6,914 nt of DNA from Thermococcus sp. (GCA_027065835.1 JAMONK010000208.1:1-6914); one strand, 5' to 3'; shown: positions 1 to 5,441, counted from the stretch's first letter. The notes: generated from the sequence alone by a model not told the origin. Made by a program: numbers and translations.

Positions 1-336
1 CGCCAGGTCTCCGATGAAGGGGAACTTGTAGCGCTCTCCCTGGTACGCCTTTATCATGCCCACTATCCAGAGTATAACCCCCAGGAGCCACAGGAGCTCC
101 GATAGCACCCATCCGACAAAGGGTATAACAGCCAGTATCCAGGCGAGAATCGTAATGCCCAGGAATGCTATCGTTGACTGCATGGCGTGGAACCTGACGA
201 AATCGCTGTCCTTCTCAAGTAGAAGGAAGATTATCCCGGTCAGCCACCAGCCCAGATAAGCTAGCAGGCCCTCCAAGTTCTCCTCGATGCCCAGGGATGT
301 CTTTCCCTTCGGCCCGGTATCGGAAACATCCTCCAT
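1..336 (-). CDS. DUF4870 / UPF0132 family membrane protein (3' end cut by window edge)
   Basis: Small integral membrane protein of the DUF4870 (UPF0132, Tic20-like) family; its biochemical function is not known. 112 residues are visible. A soluble N-terminus (about 1-22) is followed by three hydrophobic helices at about 23-40, 52-71 and 74-96. The family-typical segment DFVRFHAMQS (45-54) lies between helices 1 and 2, and AYQGERYKFPFIGDL (97-111) follows helix 3. Proteins of this family are usually 100-130 residues, so probably only a few residues are missing. The ATG at 336 is chosen because a strong GGAGGTG ribosome binding site (350-344) sits seven bases upstream and the BRE/TATA at 396-383 places transcription start near 360. 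It is divergent from the feo operon; no functional link is implied. The family assignment is solid from the sequence, the role is unknown. Confidence 0.9.
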   Translation of the reverse strand, partial: MEDVSDTGPKGKTSLGIEENLEGLLAYLGWWLTGIIFLLLEKDSDFVRFHAMQSTIAFLGITILAWILAVIPFVGWVLSELLWLLGVILWIVGMIKAYQGERYKFPFIGDLA

Positions 337-368
337 AGATGTACACCTCCAAACCTAAAACAGTATCT

Positions 369-380
369 AATTAGCTAATT
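369..380. repeat. 12-bp perfect palindrome just downstream of the DUF4870 TATA box
   Basis: AATTAGCTAATT reads the same on both strands. It lies between the TATA box (389-383) and the predicted start (about 360) of the minus-strand gene, where a bound repressor would block initiation. It could be an operator, but a 12-bp palindrome in AT-rich DNA can also arise by chance. Confidence 0.4.
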
Positions 381-382
381 CC

Positions 383-396
383 TTAAATACCTTTCC
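383..396 (-). promoter_or_regulatory. BRE/TATA promoter of the DUF4870 gene
   Basis: Read on the minus strand, GGAAAGG (396-390) followed directly by TATTTAA (389-383) matches an archaeal BRE plus TATA box. Transcription would start about 25 bases on, near 360, giving a leader of about 24 bases that contains the GGAGGTG ribosome binding site. The position is inferred from the sequence only. Confidence 0.65.
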
Positions 397-448
397 GAGT
401 TTGCGGTGGGGAATAGCACCCTCTGATTTTTGGATTCGAACCTTAGCG

Positions 449-467
449 TTTTGTTAGGCTAACAAAA
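449..467. promoter_or_regulatory. DtxR/IdeR-like iron box, upstream site of the feo operon
   Basis: A perfect 19-bp inverted repeat with nine-base arms around one central G, TTTTGTTAGGCTAACAAAA. It agrees at 15 of 19 positions with the known DtxR-family consensus TWAGGTWAGSCTWACCTWA, including the whole core GTTAGGCTAAC. It covers the predicted BRE and ends next to the TATA box, so a bound iron-loaded repressor would exclude TFB and TBP. The inference that a DtxR-family protein binds here rests on motif match and on the iron uptake genes downstream. Confidence 0.75.
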
Positions 468-476
468 GCTTTTTAA
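463..476 (+). promoter_or_regulatory. BRE/TATA promoter of the feo operon
   Basis: CAAAAG (463-468) followed by CTTTTTAA (469-476) fits an archaeal BRE/TATA pair. Transcription would begin near 498-500, giving a leader of about 28 bases before the feoA start at 527. The upstream iron box overlaps the BRE. Confidence 0.65.
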
Positions 477-501
477 GGTTCTCGATAGAACGTAAAGCGG
501 A

Positions 502-520
502 TTAGGGAAGCCTAACGGTG
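502..520. promoter_or_regulatory. Second DtxR/IdeR-like iron box, in the feoA leader
   Basis: Bases 502-520 match the same DtxR consensus at 15 of 19 positions: the left arm TTAGG and the core AAGCCTAAC are intact, while the right outer arm is poor. The centre (511) is 53 bases from the centre of the first site (458), about five helical turns, so both would lie on the same face of the DNA. It starts right at the predicted transcription start and ends just before feoA, a suitable place to block RNA polymerase. It is less symmetric than the first site, hence lower confidence. Confidence 0.5.
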
Positions 521-522
521 AT
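517..522 (+). promoter_or_regulatory. Ribosome binding site that decides the feoA start
   Basis: GGTGAT matches the archaeal anti-Shine-Dalgarno sequence and ends four bases before the ATG at 527. The gene at 3105 has the identical element at 3096-3101 with a three-base spacer. The earlier candidate starts GTG 518 and ATG 521 lie inside this element, so they are unlikely to be used. Confidence 0.6.
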
Positions 523-526
523 GGAC

Positions 527-754
527 ATGATTGTTCCATTAAGCTCACTGAAACCGGGGGAGAACGGCATCGTGGTCGATATCAAGGGGGGGCATCAGTT
601 CAGGAGCCGTGTTGTCTCGATGGGCATAACCCCCGGTATCACGGTTCATGTGGTTGAATCGTACGCGGCGGGCCCGATAATCTTCTACGTTGGGGGCACC
701 CGACTTGCGATGGGGAAGGGAATGGCGGCCAAGGTTCTGGTTAAAAAACTCTGA
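527..754 (+). CDS. feoA: FeoA, ferrous iron transport accessory protein
   Basis: Small cytoplasmic SH3-like beta-barrel protein that assists the FeoB ferrous iron transporter, probably by contacting its G domain; its exact role is unsettled. From the ATG at 527 it has 75 residues, the normal FeoA length. Family features are the N-terminal PLSSLKPGE, a central glycine-rich turn, RVVSMGITPG (the counterpart of the usual R-LxxxGLTPG element) and the C-terminal strand with GGTRLAMGKGMA before the end. In-frame GTG 518 and ATG 521 would add three or two residues, but they sit within the GGTGAT ribosome binding site, so 527 is preferred. It is first in the feo operon, twelve bases ahead of feoB, behind two iron-box-like sites that suggest repression when iron is plentiful. 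The identity is firm, the exact start slightly less so. Confidence 0.93.
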   Translation: MIVPLSSLKPGENGIVVDIKGGHQFRSRVVSMGITPGITVHVVESYAAGPIIFYVGGTRLAMGKGMAAKVLVKKL

Positions 755-766
755 GGGGACTCAAAG

Positions 767-2767
767 ATGGCGATGAAGGTCGTTGCTCTCGCTGGAAATC
801 CAAACGTGGGAAAAACTACTGTTTTCAACGCACTAACCGGGATGAGACAGCACGTCGGCAACTGGCCCGGCGTTACCGTCGAGAAGAAGGAGGGGGTGTT
901 TGAATACGAGGGGCAGAGGTTTCTGGTCGTCGATCTCCCCGGAACATACTCTCTCACCGCCCATTCCGTGGACGAGCTTGTCGCAAGGAACTTCCTCTTG
1001 AATTCAGGTCCTGATGTCGTCGTTAACGTGGTGGACGCAACGGCCCTTATGAGGAATCTGTTTCTGACGATGGAAATCCTTGAGATGGGTGTAACTAACG
1101 TAGTGCTCGCCCTTAACAAAATGGACCTTGCGGAAAAGAGGGGTATCCGCATAGACGTTAAGAAGCTGGAGACACTCCTCGGCATTCCTGTGGTCCCACT
1201 CAACGCGAAGGCCGGAATCGGCGTGAACGACCTGAAAAAACGGATATACGAGATGGCCAACGGAAGGATAAAGACTACCCCAATTGTTCCGAAGTATGAA
1301 CCGGACATCGAGCGCGAAATCACACACATTGAGGGGGCCCTCAGCGGGACAGGACTGGTCACAAAGTACAGTCCCCGGTGGCTTGCGGTGAAGCTCCTCC
1401 AGCGCGACGATGAGGTCATGAAGCTCGTGCTCAGGCACCTGGGGAAGGAGAAACTCGATGAGGTAATGACGCACATCGGGGAGATAGAGGCGAAGTACGG
1501 GAGGGCGATGGACCTTATAATCGCGGGCCAGAAATACGAGTTCGTGGACTCACTGATGCACAGGTTCATCCGCTACACGTCAAAGGAGAGCTCCAACTTA
1601 ACCGACCAGCTCGACAGGATCCTTGTACATCCGGTATACGGCTTCTTTGCCCTCATGCTCGTGTTCTACGCGATGTTCAGGTTCGTGTTTGCAGTGGGGC
1701 TCCCCATCCAGGGCTGGCTGGCGGCGGAGTTCAGTGATTTCGGCGGATGGCTCGCCCCCCACATAGCCAGTGGGGCTCTCAGGGGGCTCCTGGTTGACGG
1801 TATAATAGGTGGTGTGGGGGCGGTGCTGAGCTTCTTCCCGCTGGTGTTCCTGCTGTTCTTTGTCCTTGCCGTGCTGGAGGACGTAGGGTACATGGCGAGG
1901 GTAGCAGTCCTGATGGAGAAGATTATGAGAAAGTTCGGCCTTCCGGGTAAGAGCGTCATCTCCTTAATACTCGGATTCGGCTGCAACGTTCCGGCGGTCA
2001 TGGCCACCAGGACCCTGGAGGATGAGAGGGATAGACTGGTCACGATGTTCGTCAACCCGTTCATCCCCTGCTCGGCGAGGCTCAGCGTTATCAGCTTCCT
2101 TGCCGGAGCGTTCTTTAAGGGGAACCAGGCACTCGTAGCGGTCAGCATCTACGCCCTTGCAATAGTGGTCGCCCTGTTCTCCGCGTGGCTCATCAGCCAT
2201 TTCGTGATCAGGGGGGAGGAGAGCCCCTTCGTGATCGAGCTACCGGAGTACCTTCTTCCAGGATGGAAAACGCTGCTTCTACACTCCTGGGAGAGGAGCA
2301 AAGAGTTTGTGAAAAAAGCGGGCACCATAATCCTGATCGGGTCGATATTCATCTGGTACCTGAGCAACTACCCCGCCGCCATTGGGACGGGAAAGAGCTA
2401 CGCCGAGCGGCTCGGCCACATCTTCGCCCCGTATATGGGGCTGATGGGGCTGGACTGGAGGGCCGCGGTCAGCCTGCTATTCGGGATAATAGCAAAGGAA
2501 AACGTGATCTCAACGTACAGCATCATCTACGGGGTAGGCGGCGGAGAAGAGGCGCTCAGAGGCGCGATGGCGGGACTCTTAAGCCCGCTGCAAGCGTACG
2601 TCCTTGGTGTCGTTACAACCCTATACATCCCGTGTATAGCGACGATCGGCGCTATACGGGCTGAGAGCAACTGGAAGTGGGCCGCTTTCTCCACCGCGTA
2701 CATGATAACCGTGGCCTCAGCAATCGGGATCCTGATATGGCACATCGGCCTTTTCCTGGGCCTGTGA
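767..2767 (+). CDS. feoB: FeoB, ferrous iron transporter with N-terminal G domain
   Basis: Polytopic membrane protein that imports Fe(II), with a cytoplasmic GTPase domain. The 666 residues are a full-length archaeal FeoB. G domain: G1 GNPNVGKT (10-17), G2 threonine 37 in GNWPGVTVEK, G3 DLPG (56-59), G4 NKMD (117-120) and a G5-like NAKAGIGV (146-153). A helical linker (about 175-275) leads to the membrane part. The two Gate repeats are visible: GFGCNVPAVMATRTLEDERDR (from 403, with Cys406), NPFIPCSARL (430-439, with Cys435), and the second repeat around FGIIAKENVIS (572-582) with YIPCIATIGAIRAE (620-633, with Cys623). These cysteines are candidate pore residues. The ATG at 767 is preferred over 773 because AGGGG lies about eight bases upstream of it. 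It sits between feoA and the FeoC-like gene in one operon. No damage seen. Confidence 0.97.
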   Translation: MAMKVVALAGNPNVGKTTVFNALTGMRQHVGNWPGVTVEKKEGVFEYEGQRFLVVDLPGTYSLTAHSVDELVARNFLLNSGPDVVVNVVDATALMRNLFLTMEILEMGVTNVVLALNKMDLAEKRGIRIDVKKLETLLGIPVVPLNAKAGIGVNDLKKRIYEMANGRIKTTPIVPKYEPDIEREITHIEGALSGTGLVTKYSPRWLAVKLLQRDDEVMKLVLRHLGKEKLDEVMTHIGEIEAKYGRAMDLIIAGQKYEFVDSLMHRFIRYTSKESSNLTDQLDRILVHPVYGFFALMLVFYAMFRFVFAVGLPIQGWLAAEFSDFGGWLAPHIASGALRGLLVDGIIGGVGAVLSFFPLVFLLFFVLAVLEDVGYMARVAVLMEKIMRKFGLPGKSVISLILGFGCNVPAVMATRTLEDERDRLVTMFVNPFIPCSARLSVISFLAGAFFKGNQALVAVSIYALAIVVALFSAWLISHFVIRGEESPFVIELPEYLLPGWKTLLLHSWERSKEFVKKAGTIILIGSIFIWYLSNYPAAIGTGKSYAERLGHIFAPYMGLMGLDWRAAVSLLFGIIAKENVISTYSIIYGVGGGEEALRGAMAGLLSPLQAYVLGVVTTLYIPCIATIGAIRAESNWKWAAFSTAYMITVASAIGILIWHIGLFLGL

Positions 2768-2782
2768 AAAGGGGAGGTTAAG

Positions 2783-3055
2783 ATGGGCAAAATAGAGAGG
2801 GTACTGAGCCTCATAAGGGAGGGGGAAAGAAACCCCGCCGAGATCGCGGGGAAACTCGGGATGAGCCGGGAGGAGGTTGAGGGGATCATAAAGATACTGG
2901 AGAGCATGGGATACGTTGAAAGGATTGAGAAGGGATCGGGCGCGTGTGAAACCTGTCCCCTCCGTAGCATCTGCCCGGGATCCTGCGTTAGAAAGACGGC
3001 GACGGTATACCGGGTTACCAAGAAAAGTTTCTCCCTCAAACAGGACCATATTTAA
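2783..3055 (+). CDS. feoC: FeoC-like winged-helix protein with four cysteines
   Basis: A 90-residue cytoplasmic protein. Residues 1-50 form a winged helix-turn-helix (IERVLSLIREG, NPAEIAGKLGMSREEVEGII, LESMGYVERIE). Next comes a cluster Cys55-x2-Cys58-x5-Cys64-x3-Cys68, then a strand TATVYRVTK. In enterobacteria FeoC is a small winged-helix protein encoded after feoB, with a cysteine-rich wing that binds an oxygen-sensitive iron-sulfur cluster; it affects FeoB stability or assembly. Position after feoB, size, fold and cysteine-bearing wing all fit, but the cysteine spacing here differs from the enterobacterial one, so FeoC-like is the safe name. It may instead act as a DNA-binding regulator. 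The start is fixed by GGAGGT (2773-2778), 15 bases after the feoB stop codon. Its last codons run directly into the promoter of the next gene. Confidence 0.8.
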   Translation: MGKIERVLSLIREGERNPAEIAGKLGMSREEVEGIIKILESMGYVERIEKGSGACETCPLRSICPGSCVRKTATVYRVTKKSFSLKQDHI

Positions 3056-3062
3056 TGGGCGT

Positions 3063-3073
3063 AAAATATATAA
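3063..3073 (+). promoter_or_regulatory. TATA box of the nucleotidyltransferase gene
   Basis: The AT-only stretch AAAATATATAA (3063-3073) stands in otherwise GC-rich DNA, with its centre about 25 bases before a plausible start near 3093-3094. The leader would then be about 11 bases and contain the GGTGAT ribosome binding site (3096-3101). The preceding GGGCGT is a poor BRE. It suggests the gene is transcribed on its own as well as, possibly, by read-through from feo. Confidence 0.6.
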
Positions 3074-3095
3074 GTCCGCCCGTGAAGTAGTTACT

Positions 3096-3101
3096 GGTGA
3101 T
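3096..3101 (+). promoter_or_regulatory. Ribosome binding site fixing the nucleotidyltransferase start
   Basis: GGTGAT with a three-base spacer before ATG 3105. It supports this start over the much longer upstream open frame, and MKAVILAGG is the normal family N-terminus. Confidence 0.7.
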
Positions 3102-3104
3102 ACT

Positions 3105-4346
3105 ATGAAAGCTGTCATTCTTGCCGGTGGTTTTGGGACCAGACTCAGGCCGCTCTCATCGACCCGGCCCAAACCGATGGTTCCGGTTCTCGGAAAACCA
3201 AACCTCCAGTATCTGCTGGAAAGCCTTGAGCGGGTGCCAGAGATCGACGAAATCATACTCTCCGTCCACTACATGAGGGGTGAGATAAGGGAGTTCATCG
3301 ACGAAAGGATGGGTGACTACCCGAAATCAATAAGGTTCGTTAACGACCCCATGCCCCTGGAAACGGGAGGAGCCATCAAAAACGTCGGGGATTACGTTGG
3401 GGATGATTTCCTGGTGATCTACGGCGATGTTTTCACCGACTTCGACTTTGGGGAGCTGATAGAGGCCCACAAGGAAAGCGGCGGCCTCATAACTGTTGCG
3501 GTCACGAAGGTCTACGACCCCGAGCGCTACGGTGTTATCGAGACCGACGAGGAGGGGAAGGTAACCCACTTTGAGGAGAAGCCGAGGAGACCAAAGACCA
3601 ACCTGGTGGACGCCGGCATCTACGTCCTTAACCGGAAGGTGCTGGAGGCCATACCGAAGGACAGGGAGGTTTACTTCGAGCGTGAGGTACTCCCCAAGTT
3701 CGTGGCGGCCGGGGAGGTCTACGCCCACAAAATGCCGAGAGAAACGTACTGGATCGACCTTGGGACGCCTGAGGATCTTTTCTACGCCCATCAGGTGGCC
3801 CTCGACAGGATCTCCAAGGAGAACGGGTACTACACCATAAAAGAGACCGCGGAGGTTCCGGAGGACGTGGAGATCCAGGGCCCCGTGTACATAGACGAGG
3901 GTGCGAAGATAGGACACGGCGTAAAGATCAAAGCCTATACCTACATAGGCCCGAACACGGTGGTCGGTGAGAGGGCGTACCTCAAACGCGCCATCCTTAT
4001 AGGCAACGACATCATCAAGGAGCGTGCGGAGCTGAAGGACTCAATACTCGGTGAGGGTGTCGTGGTGGGCAGGAACGTTATCCTCAAGGAAAACGCGGTG
4101 GTCGGCGACTACGCCAAGATATACGACGACCTCGTCATCTACGGTGCCAAGGTCCTTCCGTGGAAGAAAGTCGAGGAGTACGAGGCCTTCATCAAGATAA
4201 AGCTGGATCCAACCAAGGTCCGGCCAGGGGCAACCCCCGATCACTGCCCTCTAGGACTGCCGGAGTGTATATACAAGAAGTTCAAGGCCATAGCCGGTGA
4301 AAAACCGCCCTGTGATGAGTGCATAGAGAACCAGTGGCTTTTCTGA
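3105..4346 (+). CDS. NDP-sugar synthase-type nucleotidyltransferase with left-handed beta-helix and cysteine tail
   Basis: Predicted cytoplasmic sugar-1-phosphate nucleotidyltransferase, which joins a sugar 1-phosphate and an NTP into an NDP-sugar, for glycosylation or polysaccharide synthesis. 413 residues. The Rossmann-type NTP_transferase domain (1-235) has LAGGFGTRLRP (6-16), the lysine of RPKPMVP (21-27), YGD with metal-binding Asp108, HFEEKP (155-160), DAGIYV (169-174) and WIDLGTPEDL with Asp218. Residues 250-350 carry hexapeptide repeats (IQGPVYID, KIGHGVKI, YIGPNTVVG, ILGEGVVVG) of a left-handed beta-helix. The last 35 residues hold all four cysteines of the protein: 381, 388, 403 and 406. 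The base and sugar (glucose, mannose or other) cannot be read from sequence. The start at 3105 is set by GGTGAT three bases upstream and its own TATA box; the frame is open from 2916, but that would overlap the FeoC-like gene. It is probably not functionally tied to feo. Confidence 0.9.
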   Translation: MKAVILAGGFGTRLRPLSSTRPKPMVPVLGKPNLQYLLESLERVPEIDEIILSVHYMRGEIREFIDERMGDYPKSIRFVNDPMPLETGGAIKNVGDYVGDDFLVIYGDVFTDFDFGELIEAHKESGGLITVAVTKVYDPERYGVIETDEEGKVTHFEEKPRRPKTNLVDAGIYVLNRKVLEAIPKDREVYFEREVLPKFVAAGEVYAHKMPRETYWIDLGTPEDLFYAHQVALDRISKENGYYTIKETAEVPEDVEIQGPVYIDEGAKIGHGVKIKAYTYIGPNTVVGERAYLKRAILIGNDIIKERAELKDSILGEGVVVGRNVILKENAVVGDYAKIYDDLVIYGAKVLPWKKVEEYEAFIKIKLDPTKVRPGATPDHCPLGLPECIYKKFKAIAGEKPPCDECIENQWLF

Positions 4347-4348
4347 GC

Positions 4349-4365
4349 CTTCTTTCTTCCATTTT
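4349..4365 (+). terminator. Pyrimidine/T-rich tract after the nucleotidyltransferase gene
   Basis: Three bases past the stop codon begins a run of T and C residues ending in ATTTT, with no hairpin required. Archaeal RNA polymerase of Thermococcales terminates at T-rich tracts, so this is a reasonable terminator candidate. Confidence 0.4.
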
Positions 4366-4517
4366 GAGCCGTCAGTACAGAATCAATAATCCCCACTTTA
4401 TGGGGCACTAAATTCGGGTTCAGCGTTTTTGGACGTCCGAAGGAACGTCGGATGATTTCAGGGAGAATGTAAAATCTTCCATCGTAGTGCGATGCGGTCA
4501 ATAACTGGCTTTAAATG

Positions 4518-4532
4518 TCAAAAATCTTTTGA
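4518..4532 (-). terminator. Possible dacZ terminator: T5 tract in an AT inverted repeat
   Basis: TCAAAAATCTTTTGA has six-base complementary arms and, read on the minus strand, gives a run of five T residues (4524-4520) about 35 bases after the dacZ stop codon. The T run alone could terminate archaeal transcription. Confidence 0.3.
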
Positions 4533-4559
4533 TGGACCTTTATTAGCGCAAACGTTCCC

Positions 4560-5360
4560 TCAGTACCTTATCCTCGGGTTATACTCCAGAAGCATGAGGC
4601 CGTTTTTGAATATCCTTATGGTTCCGCTCTCAGAGAGGCTTATGGAGATGGCCTTCGTTAGTTTGGTTATACCCGCGGCCGCTATGTGTCTGCTGCCGAG
4701 TCCCGGAGGCAGCATAAGGTCTATCGCTTTAGGATCCACCTCGATGTACCTCCCGGCCGCTAGGATCCTGCCTGTGCCGCTGACCACGAACGCCCCGTCG
4801 AGCTGGGCGAACTCCTTTATTATCTCCTTGCTGTTCCTGTCAAGAACGTTGATCTTGTGCCCCTTGAACGGGTTGGGTATCATCTGATGGGAGTGTTTGA
4901 GGACGTTTCTGGTGTCACCTATCACGAACACCGTTCCGACGTGGGCGCCTTCCCTTCCCTCAACGCTCAGCTCGATGGCTATCTCAAGAAGCCTCTGCAT
5001 CACGTTCTGGTTCTGGGCGAAAAAGCCGCGCATTGCGGAGATTCCCTTTTTGACGCTCTTTATACCGATCAAGTCTTCGGTGGCGTATACAAAGGAATCG
5101 CCCTCGTCGAGGAGTTCATGCTCCAGGAGAAATGCCGAGATCAGGTTCAGAACGTTGTTGAGATCGAGGTTGTGGGGAATCGAGACCCTCTTGACGCGTT
5201 CATCCTCTATGTCGAACACGGAGCCGACTACCACGAGTGTGATGTCCACCTGGGGCAGCTCCTCTGGTTTCATGTCCTTCAAAACCACAAGGGCCTTGGC
5301 GTTGGTCTCTCTCGCTACCCCGATGGCACTCTTAAGCATTGTCTCAAAGGTACTCCCCAT
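4560..5360 (-). CDS. dacZ: DacZ-type diadenylate cyclase (c-di-AMP synthase)
   Basis: Makes the second messenger c-di-AMP from two ATP molecules. 266 residues with no membrane helix, so cytoplasmic, unlike bacterial CdaA. Residues 1-110 form an alpha/beta domain resembling the pyruvate kinase C-terminal fold (ARETNAKALVVLKD, ITLVVVGSVFD), typical of the archaeal DacZ class. Residues 115-258 are the DisA_N catalytic domain: LDGAFVVSGTGRILAAGRY with the Asp188-Gly189-Ala190 motif, and GLGSRHIAAAGITK with Arg224-His225, the counterpart of the RHR motif; SESGTIRIFKNG closes the domain. Catalytic residues look intact. The ATG at 5360 is chosen because the TATA box at 5400-5393 puts transcription start near 5370; the upstream TTG at 5453 lies beyond the promoter. 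The ribosome binding site (GGCTGAT) is weak. It is divergent from ubiX. In other archaea c-di-AMP affects osmotic balance; the targets here are unknown. Confidence 0.92.
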   Translation of the reverse strand: MGSTFETMLKSAIGVARETNAKALVVLKDMKPEELPQVDITLVVVGSVFDIEDERVKRVSIPHNLDLNNVLNLISAFLLEHELLDEGDSFVYATEDLIGIKSVKKGISAMRGFFAQNQNVMQRLLEIAIELSVEGREGAHVGTVFVIGDTRNVLKHSHQMIPNPFKGHKINVLDRNSKEIIKEFAQLDGAFVVSGTGRILAAGRYIEVDPKAIDLMLPPGLGSRHIAAAGITKLTKAISISLSESGTIRIFKNGLMLLEYNPRIRY

Positions 5361-5392
5361 CCCAATCAGCCACTTTAAATTCTCCAACGTTG

Positions 5393-5407
5393 TATAAAAA
5401 CTTACCG
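5393..5407 (-). promoter_or_regulatory. BRE/TATA promoter of dacZ
   Basis: Read on the minus strand, CGGTAAG (5407-5401) then TTTTTATA (5400-5393) forms a TATA box with a modest BRE. The predicted start near 5370 leaves a leader of only about ten bases before ATG 5360, a short leader as is common in these archaea. Confidence 0.6.
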
Positions 5408-5411
5408 TCTT

Positions 5412-5424
5412 TGTCCAATGGACA
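5412..5424. repeat. 13-bp inverted repeat between the dacZ and ubiX promoters
   Basis: TGTCCAATGGACA has two perfect six-base arms around a single A. Its centre (5418) is 22 bases from the dacZ TATA centre and 19 from the ubiX TATA centre, so one bound dimer could affect both promoters. It does not match the DtxR-like boxes at the feo operon or the GTTnnnAAC motif of SurR. A role as operator is inferred only from symmetry and placement. Confidence 0.45.
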
Positions 5425-5426
5425 GT

Positions 5427-5441
5427 GGAAAAGGTTAAAAC
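5427..5441 (+). promoter_or_regulatory. BRE/TATA promoter of ubiX
   Basis: GGAAAAG (5427-5433) followed by GTTAAAAC (5434-5441) fits BRE plus TATA, placing transcription start near 5463, about nine bases before the ATG at 5472. The ribosome binding site (GGGATT) is weak, as expected for a very short leader. Confidence 0.55.

Larger units (their letters stand above)
4347..4559. other. Non-coding gap between convergent genes
   Basis: 213 bases between the ends of the nucleotidyltransferase gene (plus) and dacZ (minus). No convincing reading frame with a ribosome binding site, and no box C/D or tRNA pattern. It holds three short hairpins: 4391-4405 (CCCCA stem), 4432-4449 (GACGTCC stem with a bulged A and GAA loop) and 4480-4494 (CATCG stem), plus an AT-rich inverted repeat at 4518-4532. 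All are short enough to be chance. Terminators of both genes are expected here. Confidence 0.5.

Noticed and set aside
432..442. On the minus strand these bases read GGTTCGAATCC, identical to a canonical tRNA T-arm core, suggesting a tRNA remnant or attachment site.
   Set aside because: The flanks do not extend the T stem beyond two pairs, no acceptor stem or anticodon arm follows, and the core is itself nearly palindromic. No repeat or integrase is present.
685..1569. 294-codon open frame on the minus strand opposite feoA/feoB.
   Set aside because: It lies antisense to the conserved feoB G domain, has a serine/arginine/threonine-rich composition with no family features and no plausible promoter.
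2185..2664. 159-codon plus-strand frame inside feoB.
   Set aside because: It is the +1 shadow of conserved FeoB membrane segments, rich in arginine and without domains.
2916..3104. N-terminal extension of 63 residues on the nucleotidyltransferase.
   Set aside because: It overlaps the FeoC-like gene in another frame, lies upstream of the TATA box and ribosome binding site, and is arginine-rich with no similarity to the family, which begins at MKAVILAGG.
4312..4346. GTGATGA followed by CTGA, resembling box C and box D of an archaeal C/D guide RNA.
   Set aside because: The span is only 35 bases with no room for D' and C' boxes, and it encodes the end of the nucleotidyltransferase, including two cysteines of the tail.
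4241..4501. 86-codon minus-strand frame over the convergent gap.
   Set aside because: Half of it overlaps the end of the nucleotidyltransferase gene, no ribosome binding site or family similarity is seen, and the composition is not gene-like.
4492..5397. Several plus-strand frames of 131 to 173 codons opposite dacZ.
   Set aside because: They are antisense to the conserved DacZ frame, lack promoters and ribosome binding sites and show no recognisable domains.
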